DNA from: Pampus argenteus
Lineage: Eukaryota > Chordata > Actinopteri > Scombriformes > Stromateidae
Assembly (NCBI GenBank): GCA_036937835.1
Contig: CM072871.1
Span: 859,001 to 923,000, forward strand
Direction of reading: 5' to 3'
Length of the DNA stretch: 64,000 bases
The stretch's first letter is position 1, and each line of letters opens with the position of its first letter. The notes under the pieces were generated by a model. The model was given only the letters and a program-made list of their open reading frames with translations, was not told the origin of the DNA and made no database searches. Below, one piece after another: positions 1 through 13,080 of this stretch. A program made the position numbers and the translations under genes.

Positions 1-1927
1 GAGTTGCAGAGAGGTAGTCAAGGGGTTAAAGCATCAGTCTCAGGTCTTAAGGTTGATTTAGCAGCCCCTCTGGGAGGCTGCTGTACTACCCTGAAGAAAT
101 GAATGCCAATAAAGCCTGCAGTGACTGATGTTTGAGAGCGTCTTAATTGTCTTGTTAAAAAGAAAGACTGTTGAAGAAAATGTTCTCTGGGTGAGATTGC
201 ATGGAAAAAAACTTTTGTGTTTAGTTGCTTCAGACGGACCTGAGAGAAGGAGAACTTAAACTGAGAGTTTAAAGAGTTTCTGTCAGTAGAAACATCTCTA
301 CTTCGGTTTATTATCTCTAAAAAAACAACACGTGAACTCAAATCTACGTACATGAAGAAAAAAGGCTGGTTTTCACTCATCAACAGTCGTATTGTCTTTA
401 ATCACGTCATGTGTATCAAGGCTTGAGGTTTAAGAGGATATTTGATGAGAAGTGTCAGAATGACAGACGCTGATGAGACGACTGCACAATTACTTCCATC
501 ACTGCTTTATAACTGAAACAGTGAAGACGTATATGTAGTTTAACCTTTGAGACAAGACAAGATCTTCAGCTATCTAATGAATGACAGTATTGTCTCTTCA
601 CTCTTGACTTAGTCTCCTGAAGCATGTGAGCCTGACAGAGACCGAAGCATAACACGCTGCCACCATCCAACGATGACTGGCACCTTCCACCAAAGGGAAG
701 TCAACCTTAACATTTTTAAATTAAAATAATGATTGTCTAAACATTTATACATTTCTGTGTACATACGCCTTTGTCTAGACAGTGCGTTGCCATGAAGCTG
801 GCAAAACAACATTAGCCGGCGAGAGCGGCACAAAATATCAGTATCAAATGATGTCATCTGCCCATGTAATGTAAAGCTAAGATTGAGCTCGATCAATTAG
901 GATTTGCAGCGGAGCAGAAAATAGCTTATGACAGAGCTGAGGTGGAAGAATGTGGGAGGAAAAATAAACTTTCCAATGACACAAACTCTCTACCTTTGCA
1001 CACCTGCCAGAGTGTATGCATTCATGTACTCACTGTAGGAATAACCCAATTAATAAAACGTGTTAAAAAATCATGCGTACAATTTCTTAATTGCAATTAA
1101 ATTAACTGTTGCACATGTATGTTTATGAAGACAAACTGGCAGTGAAACCACATCCCTGTGGCAAGTTAGGAAACTTTAAAAATAATAATAATTAGTGCAT
1201 TTCATACTGTGAATTTAATTATCTTCCAGTTGTTCCACAACAAGCTGCTCGTCTGTCGCCTGGATTTCAAATCATTTAATAAGTTGTATATTTGGTCACA
1301 TGATCCGAGTTCCCATGCTGCCGTCCATCTTTCATTCACCTCTACAGCACACATTCATAATATCATAATATGACCATATTTCTTTATCTTCATTACATTA
1401 GTCTCTGTGCACCACAGACCTGCCACAACAGCATCTACAGACTTGAATCCACATGTTAGTCTGTGGTCTGTTGAGTCAACCAGAGACCGAGAACATTTAG
1501 TTGATTTAACTTTAGCTGATGAAATACGTTCCTGCTCGCTGGCGATACGTTGCAAATATTTAACTCTCAATCTGTAAAAAACTAGTTTTAAATTTACAGT
1601 GACCACGCTGTGAGCTCATAGACTGAAAAATATGTAAACGGTGACCTTCTGTAAGCTGAGGTTCAGGCAAAATCTTTTACTGTCACATCAAAGAACCTGT
1701 AAAGTTGATCCTTTCATAGCCTATAATTTGTAGCAGATATTATCAGTACGAGTATCAGTACGTCAGCACAGGTTACAGTAAACGTTGAATCAGTTAAAAT
1801 GACTTATTACCTGCTCAAATCTGTCTTATCACCTTGATCTGCCCTCAAAAGCAACGTCTTAACAGAAAACTTCCTCTCGGTGAGCAAGTCTGCACAGCCG
1901 GTCGTTGCCAGTGACGGCTCACGTCAT
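1..1927. other. intergenic, nothing recognised
   Basis: AT-rich unique sequence. Open frames here are short and family-less. No repeat, RNA gene or clear motif cluster was seen. Confidence 0.6.
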
Positions 1928-2105
1928 GTTTGTTATTGAGCAAGAGGTTAAGAGGCGAGGCTTGACGGGCAGGTGTAATAAACCAGGGAGTTGAGATGTC
2001 ACCCGTGGGCGCAGCCCGAGGCAAATAAGGCCCGCTGAGCGTCTGAGGATTCCTGGGCTATAATGTAAGCCTTTGTTCAGGTTGTACAGCAGAAATGGGA
2101 AATAT
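1928..2105. promoter_or_regulatory. candidate enhancer-like block
   Basis: A GC-richer unique island in AT-rich DNA, with GGCGCAGCCCGAGGCAAATA and CCTTTGTTCAGG (SOX/TCF-type). Function is inferred from composition and motifs only. Confidence 0.2.
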
Positions 2106-4740
2106 GCTCACGCTTGACGTGTTCGTGTAATACTGGGGTAATGAGTGTCAGAAAGCAGTGGCCATTCCAAATACCTTTTGGCATCATGCATCACTTTAGT
2201 GTCAAAACCGCAATCCAAACGCAGGTGTAGCTGTAATTGTTTCATTTATGAATATATGACTTATGTCAGCTGTGAGCTTTGAAGTGCAGGAAACATAAAT
2301 ATTTCCTATTAGTCATTTCCACAGCAGTATATGATCCATCAATAAAAACTCTGACTAAAACTAAACGTGTCCATAATTCATAACTAGCACACACTGTACA
2401 GCCGGCGTCTCTGAACGTCACTCAGTGTGTGTGACTCGGGTTTGAGGCAGCATCCTTTCTGTGTTTATTACAGGACACAAACTCATCTTTGCATGTTTTG
2501 TTTTTATCGAGCCTATTTAAGGGGGCGGGGTGCGTCTACAAAGCTAAACGCTGTTAATCCTGGCCTGAGGCCGCAGACAACAGAAATACAAATTTGCAGC
2601 TGCCTTAATTACCGGATTTCAAAAACAAACAATACATCTGCCTTCGATAGAGATGCTGCTGGGAAACAAACAACCTCTGGGCTCACCGTTTATCACCATA
2701 TTCTGATGTCTTGGGGAGATTAGCAGTAAAAGCCTCGTGTAATGTGGAAGTGGGTCTACGTGGAGGTTGTGACACTTAGAAAGAGCGTGAATGGTGGTTT
2801 CCTCCAGTTAATTATTTTGTGCTTTCTGGAGCAGACGTGAACGAGGTGCATCCTGCTCGTTGGAACAAGGTGTGTCTGTTTCACGCATGAGTAAAACCTC
2901 TCAGCACAAAGATGTGCTCTGTTCTGCTCTGACCACCCGGGCACCGCAGCCCAGCTCCTGAGGTTTTGATTATATTTTATGAGTCCTAATTGTGACTGAC
3001 CTGGCCCGCTGGTGGCTTCATTTCATGTGAGGAAGAAGGGTCCGGTCCTTCCTGCTGATTGGGGCGCCTCGTCTGTTGACCTCCACCTTCACAAGACGGT
3101 GAGGGACACGTCTCAAGTTCATCCTCCCCTTGGGTGGTATGGCTCTCAGCTTACCTCCACCTGTCCGCCGGGGCCAGCTCCTCCCTTCACCCCTCGCCCT
3201 CCAGCTACCCCGCTCAGCTCCTTTTACAGCTCCTCAACAAAACTCCACCTTTGTTTACCAACACTAGCCGGAGGAAACAACGCTTTCAAGTTCAGTTTAT
3301 GGCGTCGCATCGCAACATAACATTTGAGACATGAGGCGCTGTAATAAGACGTGGCTGCAGCTTCACATGGATATTCAAATATTAGCCCCGAACAGACAAA
3401 CACTAAAGACTTTTTCACCCTGAGGTCCAGTGGCTGGTGCTCTCTTTAGGTAGTAACATAAGAATGTGAGTCTAACCCTTTATTAAACTGCAGATTCCTC
3501 GTTGTTTGCATAACCCCACAGTGACTCCAGAGTCACATTTGTTCTCTAGGCCTCTGTACAGCAGAAAATGGCCGCTGCATGACCAGATCCTCTTTGATGC
3601 AATAATGAAAACAAATGAGTGTAACATGATAATATATTGAGGAGTGCTGCAGTTTCAAAGCTGACATCGCGGGGAATTGAGGTGCAACCAGGGAAACACT
3701 AAGCTATGTTTGTCATCACTCTCGACGTTGTCTCTTGCAAATTATTTCTTCCAGTTCACTTCAGAGTATTCGTCTTCTTAAGGGTTCAATTAATCAAAGG
3801 AAGCGCGGTCCCATATGGCTCTGCAGGGCGACTCCGACTGACCCCGGCATCGCTGTGGCCTTAAAGCCGTACTTCATTACTCTGTTCCTGGATGTTGTTC
3901 AAATCATATAATTCACTGTTTTCTATTTCAGTAAATCATGTTGGAAAAATACAATCTGAACAAGAAAAACATTTTAGCAACTGTTGCTCAAACAGGTCTG
4001 CAGAGAAATTATGACTATTATGGTGTTTTAAATATGCTATCAGGACATGACACAATTTATTGTGTGTGAAATGGAAGCTCATCCTCTTTATGTCCAGAAA
4101 CATAATTTTATCTTTACAGACTCAGTATTACCTGCTATTTAGGGAGACTGCAAGTTATTTTCTACAAGCTCACCTGTTGTTCTCATAAGGAAATCAATGC
4201 CTCTCCCTGGCGGTATAATAACATTCCCGCTGGAGAGTAACAGCTTAATTCACTCTTATCACTTTTGGTTGTCTGGCTTCCAGTCAAGCCGAGGTCCAAG
4301 AGGTGAAATGAGTTTGGCAACCTCAACTCCAGGCGCGACAAGAGAACACACATCATGGTACAGTTAGTGGAAAAAGAGGGAAAATTGCCTGCATAAGCAG
4401 GAAAGATAGAGTTTCATCGTCATCCCACTAAAAACGGACTCTCGTCTTTGGCAGACTTCAAACACTTAATCGGCAATCATTTTTCAATGAGCCCCAGAGG
4501 AGCACATTTTAGAGCTCCACCAAACAGTCTGCTGCTTTGTGCTCTCTAATCCCTCACGGTTATGCATCATGGGGAGCCGGTGGTCGTTCTTTAGGCGGAG
4601 GTTAACCCCCACCTCCAGACACACAGACAGGCAGACAGACGGACCCGCAGCACTGCTGCCTCTGCTCTGCCTCACCCGCAACATCTGCACCCATCAGGAA
4701 ACACTCACTTTCTATTGGTGCAGCCCTCAAATTAAGATTG
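2106..4740. other. intergenic
   Basis: Mostly unremarkable. A pyrimidine-rich stretch lies at 3120-3240. At 3781-3900 a compact block has a TCF/LEF-type ATCAAAGG (3793-3800) next to CCATATGG. No gene recognised. Confidence 0.5.
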
Positions 4741-4886
4741 TCTTTTGATCTGGAGGCTGGACAAAATGCAAATGAAACGTGATCCCATAAATGGCCTTCT
4801 CATCTGCCTCGTTAGGCGCTATGAAGAGGTTTCACCAGCTCCTATTGAGCCCTGCCTCTTCTGGACTCGTATCACACATGTGACTG

Positions 4887-4922
<36 letters not shown>

Positions 4923-5330
4923 CTTCCTTTAACCCCTGCTTCACTCCCTTCTCATCTTTTGCCTGTGTTCACAATCTGAGACATAGTGCTCAGGAGAAAT
5001 CATATGCAGCCAATAATCTAAACAGCACTTAACCTGGCCGGTGCAGGAGTGTGTTTGTGTGATGAGAAAATCTCCAGGCTCTGGCTCCGTCTCATTAATG
5101 AGAAAAGATGAGCGTTCCCCACTGCAATTAAGAGTCAATCTCCTGCATTAACTCACCGCCCCGCGGCCACACACACAGCACAAAGACAACAGGCCATCCC
5201 CTGTCACTCATTTTCCTGGGGTGAGCAGTGCAGAGAGCACTCCCCAGGTAGATTAAATTAGATGCTCTGTCCTTCTGGGCTCACCTGCTGAAACCTAAAC
5301 TTGGAGAATGTAATCACACAAGGAAGTGCA
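4741..5330. promoter_or_regulatory. candidate enhancer-like block with POU octamer and HD dimer site
   Basis: ATGCAAAT (4766-4773) is a perfect POU octamer. CTCATTAATGAG (5091-5102) is a perfect palindromic homeodomain dimer site. CAATTAAGAGTCAATC follows at about 5125. A CA repeat interrupts the block. Enhancer role is inferred. Confidence 0.35.
4892..4920. repeat. (AC)n microsatellite
   Basis: Short AC tract splitting the enhancer-like block at 4.7-5.3 kb. Confidence 0.95.
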
Positions 5331-6251
5331 ATGACTCTGTCTGCCGTGTGATCATGTCACAGTGATCATTTCAAAGCATTCAGATGCATTAGAAGCTGCA
5401 GACGTTTAAAAAGAAAAGCACAGGTGTCACTAACAATTTTAACAACTTTAACAGTGTGACGCTAACACAAATTATTTTCCCCTTTTCATAAAACATTTGC
5501 AAAGTCGATTTCTAAAGAAATGCTGCAGTGTTTGCATCCGTATTTGTGTGCCTTTTCTTTGCCTTTGCTGCCACATTTCTGACTATCTTTGTGCTGTACG
5601 ACCAGTCAAACACGGTGAAACCAACGACAGGAATCCAGAGTGGTAAAAATAAATACATTCAATTCATTTACTCATGAATATGTAGATAAACTAGAGGATG
5701 TTTGTAAACAAACAAAAGTAATGTTTACATTCAGTGTTACTAAAACACTTTGTTTGTATCTTTTCTTTATAAAACATTTGTAAACAACTTAAACGGCGCA
5801 TTGTTTACAGCAGCGTCTGCTCGCTAGCAGTCTTCTTCTTCACCGTTGTTGTCGTTATTCATGCATTTGTTGGTCGCCACCAACTGTCCATCAGAGGAAC
5901 TGCAGGAAGTGTGAAACCAACCAACCAGAAGCTTCCCATGTAAACCGCCGGCCGCAGCCTGTGTGACACTCAATGGAAGCAGGTTTGTACGACTCAGCAT
6001 TGTAATTTGAACAGCAAACATCATTAAGAGCTCTGAACACAATATTCGTCAAACGAGATTACTGCAGCACTCAAACGCAGCGCCAACAAACAGGCAGTCG
6101 TTTCAAAGAAGGACAAACGGTGGGCGTGGTGGGAGGAAATCTCAGCAGCAACAGTCGGGATAAACACAGCACTTAAAAAACCATTATTGTGTTTATTATG
6201 TTACATCATCTCGTCTTTGCAGGATGACAAAACCAAACTGGGACTATGAAT

Positions 6252-6291
<40 letters not shown>

Positions 6292-6320
6292 ACAGAGGTA
6301 TTTAAGAGTCTGACAGAAAA
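5331..6320. other. intergenic
   Basis: AT-rich unique sequence ending in a GT repeat; no gene or motif cluster recognised. Confidence 0.5.
6257..6290. repeat. (GT)n microsatellite
   Basis: 17 GT units, just left of the enhancer-like block at 6.3 kb. Confidence 0.95.
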
Positions 6321-6860
6321 TAAGAGACAAGTGCAGGGACAGGAGATTGTGTTGGGTGGGGTGCGCTGGCATAATGAGTGACATATTGTGAAATCTTTAC
6401 CTACAAAGCAGAGTCTTCTTCCATGCAAATGAGCCTCTCGATAGCGATCTGTTTGATGGGACACATGCAGAATATGAGGCCGTTAATTCCCTCATTAGTA
6501 TTCCACAGAGCTGATTGGCAAAGACCAGAGAGAGCCAGCCGGAGAGCATGTCTGCAAAACCCAATATTGATTTGTTTAATGGTGTCAGGGAGTCAAAAAT
6601 CACAAATCTCCTGTCAATTGTTTATGAGGCTGTTTAGTGGGCCAATAGATGCCCCTCGCTTAATTAATACCTCATTACGGAGATGTGATTATATGCTTGA
6701 ACTGTTAATGGGGCCCCTGAATTTCAAAGACCACCATAAAAGGTGTTTTGACAAAGTGCTGGAGAAAACAGCCTATCTGATGAGTCTCAGCGTGTTTGTT
6801 GATTTGGGACTCTTTGTTTGTTTTCTTCTGGTTTTATGCTTCTATTATTCGCAGGGCGTC
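6321..6860. promoter_or_regulatory. strong candidate developmental enhancer
   Basis: Dense motifs in unique sequence: POU octamer ATGCAAAT (6423-6430), CTGATTGGCAAAG (about 6511), CCAATATTGATTTG (about 6561), the FOX/SOX-type run CAATTGTTTATGAG (about 6615), palindromic TTAATTAA (6660-6667) and CTCATTACGG. A 161-codon frame is open through it, with an opposing open frame, but the translation has no domain. Long stop-free stretches on both strands often accompany constrained non-coding DNA. Confidence 0.5.
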
Positions 6861-7989
6861 TGAGTTTGTTTTCTATCATCTGCCACCGGGTTGTTATCGA
6901 ACCCTGGCTGTCCCACCCGTCAGCAAGAACATGTAATGAGCTGTTAGCTATTTTCATAAGAATGTGCACATTTCCAACTACATGTAAAGAGATATACGTT
7001 CATGCAAAGGCACGTACACAATGTCTGCATAAATCACTATTGACAAAGTCCAAAAAAAGCATTAAAAGTCTTGTTGGAGAAAGGCAGAACCGGCAGAAAG
7101 GCGAAGGGGCTGCTGTGCACGTCGGCGAGCACACATGGCTGATCTGAAGGGCTCTATTTAAAGGCCCATAAAGAGAGTGATAATGGCCGAGGTTTATGAG
7201 GACTCAGCCCAGTGAGACAGGCTGTTACTGCTGTTGTTGTTATTCCCACTGTTCCTCGATGGCCACTAAAGCGGAAAAATGGATCCCCACTTTGGGTTGA
7301 AATATGAAGCTGGGCTTATTCTCCCTCTCTTTCTCTTTTTGTGTGAAAGGCGCCCAGGCATTTGCCTGCATGGTTATGGAGTTAAATGCTCAGCTCCATG
7401 GCTGGGCTTCTGCACGGTTCCCCCTCCATTTCATTCCCCCTGACAGGATTAGCAGGTCTCCAGTGTTAGAAATACATTAAGTGGACCTTTGCAGTCACTT
7501 ATTATGCCTGATTATGCAGCTGGAATGGGGAAGGTAGGCTCTGTTTGTAGTTAAATAACTTCTCAGATGCTTTTTTTTTTTTTTTTACAGCAGCAATCTT
7601 CAAAGCATGAACGGGTCAGTGGCTCAGGCACAAAGCTGAGATTGATTTCCACCCTCCTACTCTTTGTTCCTGTGGTTTAAAGAGGACAGGTTCTACTAAA
7701 TTAGTTTGGCCGTGTTATTAATGGAATAGCCAATTAAACTCCCATACAGTGGTGTCATGGCAAAACAATGCAGCCGCACAGTCTTCCCACAGCAGTGGTT
7801 AGTACAGCAGGGTTAATGAAATGGTTAACTTATGTTGATGTATAGATAGGATTAGGCTCCATCTGGGCAGCGTGCCACTCTATTAGAACAGAGTCTATAC
7901 TCCTGAAATACCACAGCTGTTCATTTTCTAGATCGGTAAAGCAATCCTCCGCAGAGTGATGCATTGTGGGATCTTCTCAAGTCAAGGCA
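6861..7989. promoter_or_regulatory. candidate enhancer-like region (mainly 7140-7560 and 7680-7960)
   Basis: Unique blocks such as GGCTCTATTTAAAGGCCCAT, GAAGCTGGGCTTATTCTCCC, CATTTGCCTGCATGGTTATG and GCCAATTAAACTCCC read like constrained non-coding DNA. A 16-T tract separates the two halves. No coding signal. Confidence 0.3.
7571..7586. repeat. poly-T tract
   Basis: 16 T residues; no adjacent retroelement body is recognised. Confidence 0.9.
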
Positions 7990-7998
7990 ATATATATA

Positions 7999-8049
<51 letters not shown>
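7990..8049. repeat. (TA)n microsatellite
   Basis: A 60-base TA tract with a TGTGTG interruption near its left end. Confidence 0.95.
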
Positions 8050-8054
<5 letters not shown>

Positions 8055-10239
8055 GTCAACATCACTTGAGACTGCAAAACGTGCCGAATGTTGACTCCTC
8101 TTGTTTTGACAGCTGGGACACAACAATCTAAGAGTTTCGAGCTAAAACAAGCGGACAATTCAGCCGAGTCTGAGAAAGTTTCCACAGAATCAGCAGTAAA
8201 GAGAGACTGACAGGAGGGAGGAAGAAAAAGAAATGAGCAGCCATCAGTGGCAACGCTGTGCATCAGTCTGAAGAAACCTGTGTGTGTGTGTACGAGGGAA
8301 ATGAGAGGCTGTGTGGGGAGGTGGGTACCGTCAGCTGCGTCAGATCCTCCAAAATGAGAGAATAGTCATTGTCCAAGCATGAAACCCAATCCCATGTTCC
8401 TACCTTGTGTAACGCCAGCAACATTTGCCGTTTTGTTATTCATTCATTATCTCTGACAATGTAAATGACTCATCACATTTAAAATGGCTCCCAAAGGTGA
8501 ACAGACCCCAGGCATGATGTGAATGAAATCACGGGCATTTAGGTTACGGCCCAGTTCCCGCGGCCCAAAAATTCCAGTCCGAGTCTGAAGCACAGCGGAG
8601 GGAAAATTAGTCTTCCTCGCTTGATGGTTGTTATACTTGGCCATTTCCTGACCCACTGTGAATAAAGCTCCAATTTATGGCAATTATCCACGTTAAAGAC
8701 GGCACCCATACAAATTAGCAAAAATGCCAGAGGTGATGAGAACGTTAGAGCTGAAGCTGCTATTATCATATCCTTCAGCTCGCACACCTCACATGTATGA
8801 TCACAGCTTTAAATGACTTTACACGTGTTATCTAGAACACGGCGGGTTTTTGTCGAAGCTAAACTGATAATATTTCTATTTACGTGTCCCAGAGACGTGC
8901 AGGGGAGGGTGAGAGAGGGCTTCTCCCCCGAAACAGCTGACACAAGTGATCTGTTATTTCTCGGAGGGGAGGTCAGGCACACACACGGGGCCTCCACACA
9001 TCACACACCTCGGGCCATGACCACTCAGCAACGCCCTCCCCATCCCGGGCCCGGCCCTGTCACATCTGGCCCCAAAGACCCAGGACGTTTTCTTTCCCCA
9101 GCTCAAAATGCACCAGTGGTTCCCATTTAACACCTGTTCGCCCTAATTTCCATTTTCAGGGACGCTGTGGATTTCAAATCATTTATCACTTCCCAAAGTG
9201 CTTCCACATGTGCGCCGCCTTTCCCAGCGCGCGGGGTTCCTGCCTCCGGCCAACCTTTTCCAAATGTATTAAAATTCAGTTTGGTCCAAAGAAGTTCAGA
9301 CACTGATGTTTCATTGTGGTGATGTCTGGTAATTATTAGTCTAAATTACGGCTCCGGCATGTGACTTGACAGGGCGGACTCCATGTTTAAAAGGAGAGAT
9401 GGGGCGAGGAGGTAGGGCCACGGTGGTCTGTCACGCTTTGTGCACTTTTATAACCGTGTTCCTCAACACTGGGATGTCAGTCAGACTGAAACAGTTTCGC
9501 CACCGTGGAAACACTTGTGTGGTTAGGGACCTGAGCGGGTCCACCGGGGCCCACTGTGGGGCGGCTGGGTGAAGGCTGTGTCAAAAGCACTCCGCTGTGA
9601 GGGGAAGACTCCCACATCGAGCTGCGATGAACGTTAAATACCAAACTGCAGTCCAGTCGATATTCGAGGTCAGAGTTCATATTGTGAAACCAGGATTAGA
9701 TCTCAAAGTGGAAAACGATTTGAATGGAAGTGAAATCAGATTATGTCTCGGGGCTCTTTGGTCAACAGTCCCTGAGCCTCAGCACACCAGCAGTGTGTAA
9801 TTGGCTTTGACAAAATGGGACGGGAGACACGCAACCTACTTGGAAAAAGTGTAACGCGATTACGTCGTGCGTTTGGCTGAAAACACCCCTCCCACACTGA
9901 GCTGTGATTTTCATCGTCCAATCAACACTTTGGATTTAAAGCCTGGAAATACTCTGAATCATTACAGTTCAGACAAAAAGTTCCCAAAAAGAAAAGAAAA
10001 AAGCAGAAAAACTGAAGCCAACTAATTTTGCTGTCATCATATTAAATAATAATCGTAGGTAATGAGAACGTTATCATCACCACAGATTCTGTGTTCAAGG
10101 GCTGCAGAAGTGGGAAAACACACAAGAAACAAATGCATTCAAATTCAATCTAATTAAAAAGGAAATCGCAACATTTGTGTTTACAAAGTCGATTTTCTGA
10201 CGCGCTAAAATCCATCTTCAAGTGGGGAACGTTTGAAAC
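8050..10239. other. intergenic with candidate regulatory blocks
   Basis: 8390-8790 is a unique block with a perfect AP-1 site TGACTCA (8466-8472) and CAAATTAGC/CAATTTATGGCAATTATC near 8670-8720. 9130-9370 is another, with CAAATCATTTATCACTTCC and TAATTATTAGTC. 8880-9060 is GC-rich without a recognisable gene. 9371-10239 shows nothing specific. Confidence 0.35.
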
Positions 10240-10560
10240 TGTACTGTAAGTGTGCTTAATTAAAGTGGGCTGTGAAAATGTGCACTAATCAGATATGGTT
10301 GGTAACAAAGTCCATGAAATTACTAATTAGAATTTCATTAAAAGGTACTGCTTTATCATCTGAGGAAATCATAACCTTTAAAACGCTTTCAGGAAGGCAG
10401 TGTGCCTCTTTAAACGGGTAAAAGAGAGAAAACGGCTGGCTTTTGATGTAATATCTCATTTAGGATTCAAGCTAAATTGGACCATTTAAACATGTCATTG
10501 TTTTGGACGTAATTTATCAGACTAATTAATGACAGTTACTGGCTGGGTTGGGCGGCTGAC
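10240..10560. promoter_or_regulatory. candidate enhancer with homeodomain site cluster
   Basis: Palindromic TTAATTAA (10256-10263), CTAATCAG, palindromic CTAATTAG (10323-10330), TTTCATTAAAAG and ACTAATTAATGAC (about 10521) lie within 300 bases, with TGTCATTGTTTTGG (SOX-like). The motif density is high, though AT-richness alone inflates it. Confidence 0.4.
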
Positions 10561-13080
10561 AACACCAGCCTCCTGCAGGAAGAGATCACAAAGACAGACG
10601 TTTACACACCATTAGGAGGCATTTGCCAAGAATGAGAGTCACCCCTTTTTGATTTGTCGTCCTGTTCGACTCCCTCAGATGATGAACAATCACATTTCAA
10701 AGTGTTGTGGAGAATACAGAACACGTACAGCCTGCTGCCTGATGAGTATTGACATTTCCAGCTCATAGTTTGAAGTGTCCGTCCTATGTCGTCCATGTGA
10801 CGGTGATCAGCTGGTCAGGATGGGATCATATGTCGGCACTCAGGCCTGTTTATATGAAGGACAGGATGAGGAAGAAAAGACAATCTGTTCCTCTGCTAAT
10901 GACTGCTTGATTTAACTTCACTCTTTTCTACTTCTAGAGAATAACGTCAGGCCGATATGTGCAGAAAGCTGATTAGTTGATAGTTCACTGTGGTAACACC
11001 CATGAGTCAGAGGTGAGCAGGGGTGAAAAGTGAAAAGTAATACTGTAGGTTTCCCCTGTGTCATGCCCTCTGCAGAGGTGCTGGCCTGCTGCAGATGTTG
11101 CAGAGGGAAAACCGGCTGAGCAGAGAGGTGCATTATGGGGCCACGATTGTCTGTCTAACAAGATGCAGATTTAGTCTGACTTTGCAAGTACAAATAAAAT
11201 CAGCAAACTAATCAAGTTCTACTAAAAACTGGAAACAATCAAATTCAAAGGTCCTCTAAGTTAACTGCCAGGGTGGTGCGAAACAAGGCATGTCGAGAAT
11301 GCAGATGTTTAATTTGCCCTCCGGGCTTCATAAACCTTTGGCTTTGAAATACCAAGCGTGGTGGCAGCAGTCGGTCCTACTAGCTACATGTGTACACATG
11401 TAAGAGCGTTTCTCATGCAACATAAATTCTCAGAAGACGCGTGACGGGACACAAATGTTTAAAGTCTTTAAGGAAGGAAGGAAAACTGAAATATTTACAT
11501 TTTATTTTGAGGATCAAATCGACTCAAAGATTAGCTCTGATGAAATTGATTAGCAGGGATTGAGCTTGATGCTTGAGGACAAATGATGTTGTTAGTTTGA
11601 TTTGTGGCACACCCTGGCTCTTCAAGTAGAAACTAATTTGCACCTTTGCACGGTGACACTTAGGCATTAGCCTGCGAGTGTGTCAGTACCTGTAATTAAA
11701 GCAGATGGTCAAATAACCCTGTCAGGACTGTTAACAAAGTAGGGCCTCTACATGGTCCTTTGTAAAGCCAATTCCCCCTGCACGTCATTACAGAGGAGTT
11801 GTTTTTTCACCCGGTTCGGGCCTTATTAGAGCTACAATTAAGGCGTACAGTAAATAGAGTTGGTCGCAGACAACAGGGAGGACGTTTAGTCTCTGTGACG
11901 TGCCAGATATGACCTTAAATGACTTGAAATGAAGCCTGCTAATGCCGAGCTGCCTAATCTCCACAGCACAGGTACTCATGTTTAAATGACCTTCAATCAG
12001 CCCCTGAAAAAGAAAGGGTTATATCCTCAGTAATTTCTTTTTTTATCCTGGAAGCAGAGAAAGAAAGAAAGAAGGGAATAAAGAAAACAAGTAAACGATG
12101 GGAGGTCACTAAATTAAAGCTGTGACAGATCTGTCCGTTAGTGTGCGGTCGGGTTTATATTTGAAAATAACCCTGTGAGATTCTTACTGGGGCAATTCCT
12201 CTAAACTTGATCCAAAATTGTGTTCCTCCCCCTTAAACTGTGAGATGTGTTTAAAGGCACCACACTGAGATATGTGCTAAATACCAGCTGAGCAAAAAAA
12301 GAATAAAAAATCCCCATATCTGTCATTAAAAGGATCATAAGAGTATAATCATCGTTTTACAATTGGAACACATGCTGTAATAGAGCATTCAGCAGTCCTG
12401 TTCAGTCACTATACTTTCTGACATGATACTACAGCACATAATGCAGCCTGTAATTATCTGTTTCCTGAAGGTGCAGGGCTGCGTCAAACTGCCACGAGCT
12501 CCTGTGTGCCTTTCATAAAACGCTTCTCTCCTCAGACTGAGTCACCGGGCTTTGACGAGGACCTTGAGCAGGTTCACACCAGGAGGGGCAGCAGCACAGC
12601 CGCCATCTGCTTAGCAGAACAAAGACAGTAAAATGCAGTGGCCTCCTACACACGGTGTACTGTACGAAGCGCACATCAGACTGGACCTGAAGCACCTTGT
12701 AAGTAATACTTTGCATCCATGCAATCATGCTCCCGTCAAGGCGGTGTGAGTTAGTTGAGCCCAGGCTGCTATATCAGGCCTTAACGTGACCCTACATCCC
12801 TACAGACAACTGTGAACAGCCAGGAATACATGATACTCATATCTTTCAGCAGCATGAGATTAAAGAAGCTAAATAAACATAATCAGCACAGGCGATAGTG
12901 CTGTTGTCCACTGCCTTATCTAAAAATACTCTGGTGAGACGTCATCATGCTGCTGCTCAGATTGGTGGAAGTACTGAAACGCTTTCTTAATGATGAATGA
13001 AGGCAGGGAGGGGGGAGAGTGTGTGTGTGTGTGTGTGTGTGCTTGTAGTGGTGGAGGTAGAGCATGAGGAGAGAAAGAGA
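10561..13080. other. intergenic with candidate regulatory blocks
   Basis: 11500-11990 is unique, with GATGAAATTGATTAGCAGGG and CTGTAATTAAAGCAG. 12120-12460 has smaller AT-rich unique stretches. No gene, RNA or transposon recognised. Confidence 0.35.
13019..13041. repeat. (GT)n microsatellite
   Basis: Short GT tract immediately left of the enhancer-like block at 13.1 kb. Confidence 0.9.

Noticed and set aside
7982..8263. 93-codon minus-strand frame
   Set aside because: A large part translates the TA repeat into alternating Tyr/Ile; low-complexity artefact.
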